Source: Ceratopteris richardii
Taxonomy: Eukaryota > Streptophyta > Polypodiopsida > Polypodiales > Pteridaceae
NCBI GenBank assembly: GCA_020310875.1
Contig: CM035416.1
Location: 74,614,983 to 74,678,982 of the forward strand
Direction: 5' to 3'
DNA: 64,000 nucleotides
The position numbers were made by a program, and so were the translations under genes. Each line of letters opens with the position of its first letter. Positions within the stretch are counted from its first letter, which is position 1. This document shows, piece after piece, positions 9,786 to 20,910 of the stretch. The notes beneath the pieces were generated by a model, which saw only the letters and a program-made list of their open reading frames with translations, made no database searches and was not told where the DNA came from.

Positions 9786-11382
9786 ATAAATTTTTATGTA
9801 CCATAGATGCAAATAAAAAATGATTGAAGTGAATTTATTTATGTCCTCTCACTTTATTTCTTCTTGGAAAGCATTTCCCTATGCATTTGATGATACACAT
9901 AGCTTTATAAATGGGTGATTATACGACGATGGATGAACGCATTCATTTATAAAATTGCATTAAGTAATCATTTGTCATGAAAAGAGATTAAAAATCATTC
10001 AAGAATATGCACTAGGAACGGAAACATAGCCAATATTGCCACTTCATCAAGTCAATGATCTATTTTTGTTTTAATTGGTTTTTGATCAATGAAAGCTATT
10101 GATGATTTTAGTTTGTCAAAATAAACTTCTCATTGATGATTTATTGCAGAGGCAAAAATTAGAGGCAAAAATTAGTTCAAATGCATAGGAAGAATCATTA
10201 AGGTACATTGAACTTAGTTTTTCCAAAATGAAATGGTACTGTTGCTTATTGTTGTATCTATAACTTGATGTAAGAAAATCCATTTCTTATGAACCTTTGT
10301 ATGCTAGTAGTTTCTTCCGTGACTAACATATTTCACCAATTTTCATGTCATTTGAAGCTATTTCATAGCCAAAAGTCCTAGAGGTTCAGACCTATTGCAA
10401 CAAAGGTCACCCTTCAGAAGGTGTATAGGGATAGATAGCCTCCAATTTTTGAATTTTTTTCTTGAGATAGATAGCCTATGTATTTTAGTTTGTGGCCTCC
10501 AAATTTCATGAAATTTAGAACCTTGCGTAAAGCAAAATTGGAAAATCTCTCTAGTGATTGTGCATGTAATTATCTCATGCAAGTTGTTGCAAGTGTGCAA
10601 AAACTTGGGTGTTTATCTTCATTGCATTGTCCAAACGATATGAATTTGGGGTATGTGCTGGGATCTAATGGTATCATGCATATACATAAGTTTCATATGA
10701 TTTGGAGGAAGGACTATAATGTCTATTTTAGCTTTCAAGTCCCTCTCGCTAGGACTCGCCAAAGAAGTGCATAGAGGTCTGACAATTATGCCATTGCTCT
10801 TTTTTCAATGTACAATTAAGATGAAGTATTTTGGAAATGTTTTTTAGATAGTGCATTTGTTGCACACCATATTTACTATGATTTGGAGTTCACTTGGGGA
10901 TTACATGGATGCAATGTTTTCTCTAGTCTATTCTTTAAGTCATCACAATTGTGCACATGTTGGAGACACTATTTTGTATTTTTCTCTCATGTGGAGTGTG
11001 ATCTTGAAATGAAACATAGCACACTAATAGATTTTCAATTTATCTTTCAAATGATTCAAAGTTCATCTAATTTGGAGTTCATTTGATTATCCTACTGAGT
11101 GATTCTTGGAAGGTATATATCACTCCTAAGACCTTTTGCACATAGGCGGAGGCTTCTAGAGTTTCAACCATAAGTTCATGGTCATAGCTCCAATTGATTT
11201 CATTCTACTTTGAGGTTAAGGATAACTACGAGGGCTATTTTGATACCAAAAATCATTCTTTTTGAAGTTTCTTGGGTATTTCTAATTCTGTGGTCTTTTT
11301 GCAGGTTACACACTTTATGACATCAAAAGTTATCGGAATCCAGATTTTAAACTGTAAATGTTTAGGGAATATCACTTGAATT

Positions 11383-11611
11383 TGTTGATATATTTAGGTA
11401 GTGATGTGTGTGAACACTCTAGGACCATCGGGGCACTTTTTTCCCTCTAGGAGGGTTTTTCCCCCGGGCTTGTATATATGCCTATTGCCCTAATGGGCTA
11501 CTTATCTGTGTACATTCTAGTGGTAATACATTCAGTATTGTGTGTTGTGCTCTAAGCTTCTTCTTCTTCTTTGTGCTGTTTGCATGCTTCCACAGATGTC
11601 TAACTCCAACA
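11383..11611 (+). repeat. RE4 5' LTR (229 bp)
   Basis: TGTTGATATAT...CTCCAACA with a TATA-like TTGTATATATGCC near 11470. The same length and order are seen in RE7 (27450-27678), and a 233-bp relative is the RE13 3' LTR (47398-47630). Confidence 0.9.
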
Positions 11612-11613
11612 AT

Positions 11614-11625
11614 TGGTATCAGAGC
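11614..11625 (+). promoter_or_regulatory. RE4 primer binding site
   Basis: A perfect TGGTATCAGAGC lies two bases after the LTR end (initiator-Met tRNA primer). Confidence 0.95.
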
Positions 11626-11966
11626 AGGTCGCCGCTTCATCTAGATCATCGTCGACACATTTCCGGTTGCAGTCTCAGAATCACACAAATTTTGGTGAGC
11701 ATACTCAACGTGTTCTCGAGATAAAAATTACTTCGCTCTATGGTGTCAAAATCATGATCTGAGCTGGTTTCGGCCTCCAAATGCACTATCGCAATGCTTG
11801 TGCAGGCTATTTTGTCTTTTTGTGCCAAAGCTATATACCAATTTTGGTTCGCTAGTATAAGCGTCTCAAAGTCTACTATAGGTTTAGTAGAATTCGTCTG
11901 GGTAGTTCTGTTCAACTTTTTGAGATACAGTCAGTTTTCTGCATCAAGGTATTTTAGTCATTGGCC

Positions 11967-13013
11967 ATGGCTGAAAGCAGTGATGTATTTCGTATGTTGG
12001 TTGTTGAGGATAAGCTGGATGGTACAAACTACCCATTGTGGGCTTATATGATGCGACATGTATTGGTTGCAAAAGGACTATGGAACATTGTGCAGGGTGT
12101 TGAAAAACGTCCTATCACACCTACAACTGCTACAATTGCAAGTAGTGAAGCTGATGCAGAAGGTGTCGAAGATGATGATATTCTGCATATTCCTGTTCGT
12201 GCTGCAATTTTTGTTGCACCTACTGTAGAGCAAACTTGTTGGGATGGTAGAGATGCCCATGCATATGCATTGATAGCTTTATCTATCAAACGTGCCATTA
12301 TTCCTCACATTCGCTCTTGTAGAACAACTAAGGATGCTTGGGATACACTTACCACATTGTACCAAGCTAGGAATGAGGCTCGAGTTGCTTACCTCCAAAG
12401 ATAGTTGGAGAGTAAGCACATGAGAGAAGGTGATTCTATGGACAATTTTCTAACAGAGATCAAAGACTTGAAGGAACAGTTGCTTTCTGCTAATGAGGTT
12501 ATACCAGATAGCTCACTTGTGCAGACCATTCTGAATGGTCTTTCTGATTCATATCAGAGTTTTGCTTCTACTCTTCAATTGATGATGAAAGGCAATCCAA
12601 ATGCCTTGTCATTTGAGGAGCTAGTCTCTGTTCTATTGCAGGAAGATCAATCTAGGCAGAACAGGTCCATTATGCATGTTGCAGATCAAGCTTTCCTGGC
12701 TAGTCAGAAGGGCAAAGGAAAATGGAGCTCTTCAAGTAGTAAGCAAAAATCTGCGAATTCTGCACAATCGAAGAGGGAAGACAAAGATGAAAAGAAATCA
12801 GAAAAGCAGAAATTGTTTTGGAAGTACTGTAAAGGAAATGATCATATCATAAAGAACTGTCCAAAACTGGCTGCTAAAGAGGCAAAGAAGAAAGAGGCTG
12901 GAATGGTTGTTGCAGAGGCCTCTACACCAAAAATAGAGTTTCCTAATCTTGTGCAGGAAGAAGAATGGGTGTCTACTACTATTTGCAGTTTTGACCCATC
13001 TTCTCATGAGTAG
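11967..13013 (+). pseudogene. RE4 copia gag (UBN2-type) with one internal stop
   Basis: The ATG at 11967 opens MAESSDVF. The next motifs are KLDGTNYPLWAYMM, WDGRDAHAYALIALS, IVPHIRSC-like and DAWDTLTTLYQARNEARVAYL, all typical of this gag family. A TAG at 12402-12404 interrupts the frame, which continues to a TAG at 13011. The knuckle reads WKYCKGNDHIIKNC. The first Cys of the CCHC motif is replaced by Trp, so RNA binding would be compromised even without the stop. The C-terminal part is Lys-rich (EAKKKEAGM). The downstream protease follows after only the stop codon and in the same frame. Confidence 0.9.
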
Positions 13014-13016
13014 TGC

Positions 13017-14435
13017 ATGTGTGTAGTAGACTCAGATGTTTGGTACTTTGACAGTGGGGCGACCAAACATATTACCTCGCAGTGCAGTTTTTTCTCTTCA
13101 CTCAAGTCTGCCCCTATAGAAAATACTGTTACATGCGCCAACAACTCCTCTTATCCTGTTATGGGAGTTTGTAAGATCATTTTGACTACTGTTGATGGTA
13201 GCTCTTTCACTTTTTCACATGCTTTCTTTGTGCCAAGGATCAAGAAAAATTTGTTACCAGTTTTTGCATTAGCTAAGATTGGCTTGGTTGTGAAATTTGT
13301 TGATGAAAGATGTACAGTTAATGATCTGTCAAATGGTGATGTGATTATTGCTTCTGGCATTTTATGTCGTGGGCTGTATAAGCTCATAGTATATGAAAGA
13401 TCTGTAAATGATTTGGCATGTGCAGTACATGATTCTCAGGCTATGTCAGATGCAAAGCTTTGGCATTTTGCTAGTTTGCTATGTCTGCAAAAATCTGAAA
13501 TGGTGTCTCTTTGCCCAAACTTGAGGCACCCAGAAAACATGTTTGTGAAGGCTATATTTCGGGCAAAATCGAGCGTTCTTCCTTTCCAAAAGATGGTTCA
13601 GTTTGGGCTACTCAGAAATTGCAACTTGTACATAGTGATGTCTGTGGTCCTATGCAGACACCTTCTTTTGGAAATTATCTTTACTTCGTGACTTTCATCG
13701 ATGATTTTTCCAGGCATGCATGGGTATATCCATTGAAGGCAAAGTCCGAAGTGTTCATGTGCTTCAAACAGTTTTTGGTTTTGGCTGAAAATCTGTCAGC
13801 ATGTAAAATAGGCACCCTCCATTCTGATCGGGGGAGGGGGATATATGTCTTCTGATTTTAATGCATTTTTGGCTGAACGTGGGATAAAACAATAGTGTAG
13901 AATGCCATATACACCTCAACAGAATGGAGTTGCTGAATGAAAGGACAGGTCACTCATGGAGATGGCGAGGTGTATGGTCAAGAGTCAGGCTTTACCACAT
14001 AGTTTCTAGCTTGAGGCTGTCATGTGTGTAGCATATGTACTTAACAAGTGTCCCACTAAAGCGCTATAGTCTATCACCCCATATGAGGCTTTGCATGATC
14101 ACAAGCCATCTGTTTCTCATCTTCGTGTTTTTGGTTGTTTGGCATATGCACTAGTGCCTAAACAACATCGCAAAAATTTGGATGATAAAGTAGTAAAATG
14201 TATCTTTGTTGGGTACAATTCTGAAAGTAAAGGCAATCATCTCTATCATCCACAGACTAAACACATTCTAGTTAGCCATGGTGTTGTTTTTGTGGAAGAT
14301 GCTATTCAACCATTACTTTCATGTACTAAGGAGACATCTGTTAGCTCCAAAGACATGTATGATACTTCGATGCCTCTTTTTACAGGTGGACAGTCTAGTG
14401 CTGGTCCTAATGAGGCAACTTCTCAGCCTTTGTAA
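13017..14435 (+). pseudogene. RE4 copia protease and integrase, frameshifted
   Basis: The protease active site is WYFDSGATKHIT at the start, followed by the FVPRIKKNLLPV region. The GAG-pre-integrase zinc domain is shortened near 13460 (LWHFASLLCLQ), removing part of the expected HHCC spacing. Integrase continues in another frame (13511-13855) with the first Asp in LVHSDVCGP. A one-base insertion in the G run near 13833 breaks the second-Asp region (HSDRGRG), and a later frame holds TPQQNGVAE, where a stop follows the Glu. The last open part (14091-14435) has VFGCLAYALVPKQHRKNLDDK. At least four lesions make this inactive. Confidence 0.88.
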
Positions 14436-14551
14436 GTTTCATGTGATGATGCAGATCATCCCATTTCTGATGCAAATTTACATGATGCACTTGTTGATGA
14501 GAGAGCTGATATTGAGGAGGCAAAAGTATGCCAAAATGGCTGGTGTAGACT

Positions 14552-14865
14552 TTGTGTGACAACAAATTAGATGCACCTCTATCATATCGTACTCGATCAG
14601 GCTCTCATCATGCCTCTTTTGCATCAGATTGCTATGCTATGGCTGCATCTAGTCTTTGTGATGAGACTGAGCCTGTTTCGTTTGATGAAGCACAAAATTC
14701 AAAAAATTGGATGGTTGCTATGAAATCAGAATATGATGCTATAATGAAGAATGGTATGTGGTCTTTATGTGAATTGCCTCTTGGAAAGAAGGCCATTGGC
14801 ACTAAGTGGGTATACAAGCTGAAGTGTAAACCTGATGGTAGAGTTGACAGGTAAGGTTAGTGCTA
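14552..14865 (+). pseudogene. RE4 RT N-terminal fragment
   Basis: This encodes the linker (SYRTRSGSHHASFASDCYAMA) and the RT start (NWMVAMKSEYDAIMKNGMW, IGTKWVYKLKCKPDG). A two-base loss near 14855 shifts the frame. Copia identity ends within about ten bases, at the junction with RE3 gag. The catalytic YVDD region is absent. The 49022-49345 fragment (RE15) is the closest match in the window. Confidence 0.85.
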
Positions 14866-15610
14866 AGATGGGAGATGCGGTAGAGTTGTGGATTAGTAAG
14901 GGGGAGCAATGATTCCAGCTTTGCAATATTGTTGATTAGAAACTAAAGATGGTAGCATGCCACTTAGAATTTGATGGATGTTGCCCACTGATGGTGGAGG
15001 AAAATAGAGCAAGACAAGACAAAACCCGCCACTTGAGCAGAGTTCAAGCTCATATTTTATAAAAACTTTGTTCCTCCACATGAGCATTCTAGGGCTTTAG
15101 ATGCTTCGTTCTTCCTATAAAAGAGACAACTTACAATGCAAGGATATACAGATAAGTATAATGAAATCCTATTGAAGATACGAGATCATGTGCCTAATTT
15201 TCTTTAGGTACATAAGTTTGTGCTTGGGATAAGGGAGATGTTGTGTCTCCTTGTGCGCAAGGAGCGCCGCCACACCTTAAACGAGGTAGTAGAAGTAGCC
15301 TTGGTGTTGGAGGATGAGCGACACTCTCGATCGCAACTGTTAGGACAAACACTACTTGGATGAGATTTAAGCAGCCCACAACATCAATTCCAGTACCTAA
15401 TAGACAGATGAATGCCATTCAAACTTTGAGCCATGCGAAGAGAAAATTTAATACTTCCATGGATCACAAAGATTTTGAGTGATCTAATCTGAGACCACAA
15501 CAAAAAGAAAAGGCTCATCGTGAGGGCCTCTATTATCAATGCCTAGGTCAGCATGCTTATAGATTGTGTCCTAAGAAGAAGAAGAAGAAGACTTCTACAG
15601 TGATGTAGTG
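14866..15610 (+). pseudogene. RE3 chromovirus gag C-terminal part with zinc knuckle
   Basis: The readable pieces include FYKNFVPPHEHSR, YTDKYNEILLKIRDHVPNF and RRHTLNEVVEVALVLEDE, which are chromovirus gag signatures. A knuckle-like YYQCLGQHAYRLCPKKKKKK lies at about 15531-15590, with one Cys missing from the CCHC pattern. Several stops are present and the N-terminal half of gag is missing at the junction with RE4. Confidence 0.78.
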
Positions 15611-16330
15611 GAGAGGAAGCAAACCTTACCATCCACTCCATCATCTAATTTAGAGTTTGATCTTTAGGCAACACACATTGAGATGGACCTTCCATTGAAA
15701 AATAAACAACCCATCTTGAATAGAACAGTCACCAAGCAGGTGAAATATGTGCTAGATGTGAGGCTATCCCTAGTTTCTTAGAAAGGGTATCAATTTTTGG
15801 ACATTGAGCTGGTTGTCATGAGTGGGGAGGTTAATGGTCATCTTGTTAAGTTTTTTTTTTTGACACAAGATTGATGCATAATGTTATTAAGTCTTCTCTG
15901 GTGAAGAAATTAAAATTGAAGACTAGTCCATCTTAGTACACCTACATAATAGAGTTAGTAGATGGGAAGGGATCTGAGAGCTAGGATTGGCGAGTTCTCA
16001 TATTACTAGTCAAGATTCAAACATATAAAGATGAGTTAGATTTTGACATCACCAAAATGGCTAGATTTGATCTCATTGCCAACAAACAGTGGCATGCAAG
16101 CAAGAAGCTGATTATAGATTTTTGGACTCATATATATGAGTTTAATCATAATGGTAACCATATCATCATTTGTGGAGAGCTTGATGTTCCAAAGTACAGA
16201 TGGATGTCTACCTCTACGATGGTAACAACAAAGTGTAAGTATCTTTATTTCCTATATATTGAGCATAAAGAGTTAGCATCTTTAAAGATTCAAACTAGTT
16301 TGGAAGCTCAGCTAGCTTCTGGGATGAAAA
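15611..16330 (+). pseudogene. RE3 protease-RT linker region
   Basis: This region is expected to hold the aspartic protease and the start of RT. Fragments such as THIEMDLPLKNKQPIL, VKYVLDVRLS and SGEVNGHLVKFF are in roughly the right order, but no intact DTGA/DSGA active site is visible. An open stretch at 16057-16335 reads through part of the pre-RT segment without a recognised motif. Assignment is by position. Confidence 0.5.
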
Positions 16331-16359
16331 CTTAATTTTAAAACTTCTTTCTTTTATAA

Positions 16360-16791
16360 TTGCCTTCATGTCTTCTACTTCATAGAAAAGTGGAGCATAG
16401 GATTGAGCTAGTACCAAGAGCTCATCCATTGGCCAGACACCTGTATGAAATGAGTCTGCAAAAGGAGGTAGAAGTACGTCATATGATCAAAGAGTATTTC
16501 GACAAAGGGCTTATTAGATCCATATATTCACCTTTTTTAGCCCCAATGTTTTTTGTTTGCAAAAAGAATGGATCCTTTTGGATGTTTATAGACTGTAGAG
16601 TATTAAATAAAGTTAAAATAAAGCATAGACATGGGATGCCTTGCATCGAAAATATTTTGGATGTACTAGGAGGTGCTACTGTATATAGTAAAATAGACTT
16701 AAAAGGTGCTTATCATCAGATCAAAGTTAAGGATGATGATGTACATAAAACAACTTTTCGTACCAGATTTGGTCATTATGAGTATCTTTAA
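16360..16791 (+). CDS. RE3 gypsy reverse transcriptase, N-terminal half
   Basis: The open stretch carries gypsy RT motifs: HRIELVPRAHPLARHLYEMS, KEYFDKGLIRSIYSPFLAPMFFVCKKNGSFWMFIDCR in blocks, and LGGATVYSKIDLKGAYHQI, the block with the first catalytic Asp. It ends at a TAA right after FGHYEYL, where MPFSLTNAP follows in another frame. The polymerase would be truncated before the FxDD box, so this is a fragment of a dead pol gene. Confidence 0.88.
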   Translation: MPSCLLLHRKVEHRIELVPRAHPLARHLYEMSLQKEVEVRHMIKEYFDKGLIRSIYSPFLAPMFFVCKKNGSFWMFIDCRVLNKVKIKHRHGMPCIENILDVLGGATVYSKIDLKGAYHQIKVKDDDVHKTTFRTRFGHYEYL

Positions 16792-17779
16792 TGCCTTTCA
16801 GCTTAACTAATGCTCCAACTCCATTTACGATTCTCATGAATAATATTTTTCATCCTTTTATTGGTCAGTTGTGGTTGGTTTAGAGTAAGAGTTTAAAAGA
16901 ACATGAATGTCACCCATGTAAAATTTTTCAAATGTTAGATTAGAGTAATTTGTACCTTAACCCAAAGAAGACACAACTATGTTTATCCGAGGTTGTGTAC
17001 TTAGGACATATAATTTTTGCAGATGGAATCAGAATGGATCCACAAAAAGTTTATGTGATCCTCAATTGGATGATTCCTCAAAATGAGCGCTAGTTGTGAT
17101 CATTCTTAGGATTATCAAACTTCTACAAGAAATTCATTGCTAGTTACTCATGCATAGCTGTGCCATTGATATGATCATTATAGAAAAAAAAAATGTTTGT
17201 ATGAAATAGTGTGCAACACCAAACTTTTGATACATTGAAATAAGTTGTTTCAAGTGCCCTAGTTGTATTAGTGGTAGATCCACAAAGACCTTTGAAATAG
17301 AAAGCGATGCTAGTGGCATCATAGTTGGTGTAGTTTCAATTCAAGATGGTAGACTAGTAGCTTTTGAAAGTAAGAAACTTTCTCTAGCTTATAGAAAATG
17401 GTCTCTCCATGAACAAGAACTATATGCAATAGTTCATGCTTTGAAGATTTGGAGACACTATGTGTATTGGGCAAGTGTTAAAGTATACATAGATCATCAC
17501 ACATTGAAGTATTTTTGTTCCCAACCTGATCTTTGGGGGAGACATTGTAGATGGGTTGAGTTGATGCAAGAATTTCACATGGAAATTCTATATAGAAAAG
17601 GAAAAACAAATATAATTAAAGATGCATTATCTTGTATTTTGCATAAGATTAGCTTCACAGTTCTAGACAGTGATTTAATCCAAGAGATCAAAGATTCAAA
17701 GACTGATGATGAATACTATCAGTCTATTATTAAAAATTCATCAAAAAATAATGAGGATAAGGCATGTTCTAATTTTTAA
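16792..17779 (+). pseudogene. RE3 RT C-terminus and RNase H
   Basis: This continues with MPFSLTNAPTPF, but the expected FxDD catalytic box is gone. The text goes from the IGQLW position straight to SKSLKEHE, so the deletion removed the active site. Next come YLNPKKTQLCLSEVVYLGHI and FLGLSNFYKKFI, then RNase H (ASGIIVGVV, FESKKLSLAYRKWSLHEQELYAI). The open part at 17441-17779 has RHYVYWASVKVYIDHHTLKY and VELMQEFHMEILYRKGK. It is inactive by several stops and the missing box. Confidence 0.85.
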
Positions 17780-18690
17780 ATGGAGCAAGGTTTGCTCAAA
17801 ATAAAAGAAAAGATTTATGTACCTAGTTCCCAAGAAGGGAAATTCAAAAAAGAAGTTATTTTTGAGAACCACCATGTACCTTGTGCAAGATAACCAGGTA
17901 TTGCAAAAACTTTGGAGTTGATAAGATGCACCTTTTGGTGGCCAAAAATGGTCACAGATGTAAACAATTATGTACGTAACTGTTTTAAATGTCAAGTGAA
18001 TAAAGTCGAGAGAATCAGGCATCTAGGTCTATTACAGCTATTGGAAAGACCGCAATACTATTGCGACTTTGTTTCCATGGACTTCATAATTGGTTTACCT
18101 AGGACACCACGATACAAGAATGTTATTCTTGTGGTGATTGATTTTTTGAGAAAAATGGCACACTTTATTCCTTCCAAGGAATTAGTGGAAGCTCTATAGG
18201 TTGCATAACTATTTATTTAGAATATATTTAGACTGCATGGGCTACCTAAATCCATAGTTTCAGATAGGGATCCCAAGTTTAGAGGAAAATTTCAAAAACA
18301 TGTGTTTAATAAACTTCAAGTTCAACTAAATATGAGTAGTGGAGAGCATCCACAGATAGACAGTCAGACCGAAAGATTTAATGAGATACTAGAAGATATG
18401 CTACATGCATATGTTTCATAGAAAATAATGGATTAGGATAATTTCCTCCCATTAGTTGAGTTTTCTTATAACAGTTGGAGGCACAAAACTACTAAGTTGT
18501 CACCTTTTGAGGTGATTTATGGGTTTAATCCCCATAATCCAACTACCATTGGGTTACCCAAAAAATCTCTGAGTGCTTCATAGTTCCTTACAAATATGCA
18601 AACTAACTTAAAAATCTATCAATTCAATCTTCAACAAGCTACTGAGAAGATGAAAGCATTTGTAGATTGACATCATACACCACGAATGTT
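17780..18690 (+). pseudogene. RE3 gypsy integrase
   Basis: The HHCC region is visible (HHVPCAR ... RNCFKCQVNK), then the first catalytic Asp in SMDFIIGLPRT, the second in SDRDPKFRGKF, and the Glu in SQTERFNEILEDML. The open frame at 17912-18199 covers the first half; the rest has TAG stops near 18195, 18418 and 18435. Catalytic residues are conserved although the frame is broken, indicating a copy that decayed after loss of function. Confidence 0.85.
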
Positions 18691-19130
18691 TCAAGAGAGT
18701 GACCATATGTTTTTACAAGTTCCACTTCCTTCGTCACTCATAGCGGGTCAGAAACCCATGTTATGCCCTAGATTTTTTGGACCTTGGATAGTCATCAAGA
18801 AGACTAGTGATGTCCCATACAAGTTAGAGTTGCTAGATGATTGCAAAATTCACCCAATTTTCCATGTTAGCAAGCTTAGACCATACATTTCTCGAGATGA
18901 GAATTATGTGGATGTTTAGTTACTTTAGAAGATAGAACATCTCACCCAAATGTTCCATTTAGAATCATTGATAAGAGGAAGTGGAAGCTATGAAACTCCT
19001 CTATACTTGAATATTTAGTAGCATGGACTAGCCATCCACTCACATATGCTACTTGGGAGTCACAAACTCTGATTTGCAAACACTTTCCTTCCTTGATCAT
19101 TGAGGAAAATGATCTCTAGAAGGGAAAAAG
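18686..19130 (+). pseudogene. RE3 integrase tail and chromodomain-like end
   Basis: The open part (18686-18919) has LCPRFFGPWIVIKKTSDVPYKLEL and IHPIFHVSKLRPYI, the conserved gypsy integrase C-terminal motif. After stops, EYLVAWTSHPLTYATWESQT matches the end of a chromodomain, which guides chromoviruses to heterochromatin. The frame ends about 13 bases before the 3' LTR, next to a purine tract (GAAGGGAAAAAGAG). Confidence 0.82.
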
Positions 19131-19132
19131 AG

Positions 19133-19359
19133 TGTTAGATTTATTTAGACCTCCATGATCTACCATTGGTCTACCTGCATTTGGTCAAGGACGAGAGCTT
19201 TGGGGAGCCAAGGCTCTAGCATGAGTATTCTGGGTTATTCCATCTACTCAGAATGGCCATATGAGGAGTGTTTGGACCTTAGACAAGACCCTAGGTGTGC
19301 CAAGGTCAAGGTCTAGTTAAGGTTGGGAGGAATGGAAAATACCTAATTGGAATCTTTCA
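19133..19359 (+). repeat. RE3 3' LTR (227 bp)
   Basis: TGTTAGATTTATTTAGACCTCC start, TCTTTCA end. It is a direct copy of 8566-8811. GACAT follows after one extra A, matching the five bases before the 5' LTR. Confidence 0.85.
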
Positions 19360-19360
19360 A

Positions 19361-20340
19361 GACATTCCCTATTTCTATGGAGAGTAGGAAGTCATGCTAT
19401 TGAGTGAAAGACTAGACTTGGAATCCAATTCCTTACAAGAATTGACAAACTTCACAGCCCCTTCGTAATCCAAGTCTATTTAGATGAGATCTCCCATAGT
19501 CATTATTGGAAATGATGAATCAGTTCCACCTAAGAACACTGAAGTATTTAAAAATACTAAAGTGTAGTGCCATTTCATCTTAGAAGAACTACTAAAAGTT
19601 AAACCTGAATTCTAGAAGCATGTAGCAAATCAATTTCCAAAAGTTGCTCATTTCCACTCTCAGAGAGGAACTCAAAAAAGGGTACCAAAGATACCTATAG
19701 ACAATATAGGAGATATGGACAAAGGAGAAGAAGGAAACACCTATCTACTTCTCACCTACCAAGGATACAACAGCCAAAGCAATCTTAGATTCATGAGCAA
19801 GAGTTGCCATTGCCACCACTTCCTTATGGAAACATTGGGGCAAGCCAGCTCTCAGACCGACAAGGATGACATTGTAAGTGGGAGATGGACATATAGAGAA
19901 GCCACAAGAGTTGCTAAAATAAATAACTCTCACTAATTTTGGTGTGGACTTTGAACACACTTTTTCCATATGTGAGTTTGGAAAGAATCACATATATGAG
20001 ATGATTTTAGGTAGACCATTCATGATGCAATTGAAGCTAGTGGAGGATTGGGGAACCGATTCCTTGTACTTACAACATCTAGGGGTAACTATCAAAGTCA
20101 ATCTAGAGGACTAGACTGATAGAGACATACCTCCCCTGTAATGGAACCGAGTCCATAAATCATTAGATGAGACATAATCTATGAATTCCATAGGATTAGA
20201 TCCTTCATGGATGCACAAAGATACACTTATGGATGTGTAAATCTGTAGTGCAAGGGGAAAAGACATAAGAAGGAAGAAATTTACGTGCTATTGAAAACCA
20301 TATATCAATACAAGTCCAACTATGATCTTTCTAGATGAAG
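19361..20340 (+). pseudogene. RE2 gypsy protease and protease-RT linker
   Basis: Protease fragments: LDS-stop-ARVAIAT (the active-site Gly codon is a TGA, at about 19794), then LWKHWGKPALRPTRM, FGVDFEHTFSICEFGK, ILGRPFMMQLK and DWGTDSLYLQH. RE10 has the same series at about 33.0-33.3 kb (ILGQPFMRQL, DWGRDALYLQH). The following linker (DIPPL, DPSWMHKD, GWA-ILAM) also parallels RE10 (DVPPLQLN, DQSWIHED, GWMEILAT). This shared order supports calling both one lineage. All of it is interrupted by stops. Confidence 0.82.
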
Positions 20341-20356
20341 AATTTCAACTCCACGG

Positions 20357-20910
20357 TTGGGCATAAATCTTAGCAATGATGGATTTAGGAATAAAGGAGG
20401 AACAAGGAAGGTCAAGGAAGTACAAGTTTTTATGGGTCAATGTGGATACTACCGATGGTTTATCCACATATATGCTATCATTGCAAATACTCTATACAAC
20501 CTTTTGACTAACTTTGAATGGAGTGAAGAATCTGAAACATCTTTCAATGAGCTAAAATGATGACTGTGCTCAGCCCCTAATTTGACAACACCAAATTGGA
20601 ATAAGCCATTCCATGTTCACATGGATGCCACCAATTTTGCTATTGAATGCTTGTTGACAACTGACAGGTGAAGAAAACATTGAGTCCCATAGCATATGCA
20701 AGTAGGCAGTTCAACGTGCCAGAAAGAAATTAAATGACCATGAAGGGAGAAGGATTATACATGGTATATGTGGTTAAGAAATTGAGAAACTATTTGCTTG
20801 TAAATAAGATTAAATACTTTATAGACCATTAAGCACTACTTTATTTGGTGAATAAACATTGCAACATAGGCAAGTTAGTAAGATGGTTTCTCCTACTACT
20901 GGAATAGGTG
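20357..20910 (+). pseudogene. RE2 RT tail and RNase H remnant, RT core deleted
   Basis: FMGQCGYYRWFIHIYAIIAN and FEWSEESETSFNELK match the gypsy RT/RNase H connection and are followed by FHVHMDATNFAIECLL, SPIAYASRQFNVPERN and NKIKYFIDH, typical RNase H text. The linker just upstream should be followed by a complete RT, yet the whole polymerase core including FxDD is absent. It was therefore lost by internal deletion. Confidence 0.82.

Larger units (their letters stand above)
8826..11382 (+). other. Unassigned interior between RE3 primer site and RE4
   Basis: This 2.5-kb stretch follows the RE3 primer site, where a leader and gag start are expected, but I recognise no gag, pol or cellular protein. 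Short open frames (8830-9168, 8901-9269, 10478-10774) have no recognisable motif. It contains a 12- to 13-bp inverted repeat and a short imperfect tandem repeat (separate entries), and AT-rich sequence. It may include another unrecognised insertion. Confidence 0.5.
11383..14865 (+). mobile_element. RE4: Ty1/copia element truncated in RT
   Basis: The order is LTR, primer site, gag, protease, integrase, then the first part of RT (IGTKWVYKLK), breaking off just after the VDRYK-like position near 14865, where RE3 gag resumes. No 3' LTR is present. It belongs to the same family as RE7, RE13 and RE15 (shared gag MAESSD start and LDGTNYPLW motif, LTR of about 230 bp). The missing 3' half and the missing RE3 gag start suggest one deletion spanning the right junction. 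Confidence 0.9.
8566..19359 (+). mobile_element. RE3: Ty3/gypsy chromovirus, nested in RE2 and hosting RE4
   Basis: The 5' LTR (8566-8811) and 3' LTR (19133-19359) share a TGTTAGA start and TCTTTCA end. The pol order is gag, protease, RT, RNase H, integrase, then a chromodomain-like tail, which is gypsy chromovirus order. The interior is interrupted by copia RE4 at 11383-14865. The 5' half of RE3 gag is not visible, so sequence was lost around the RE4 junction. All pol domains are full of stops and the copy is dead. Confidence 0.85.
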
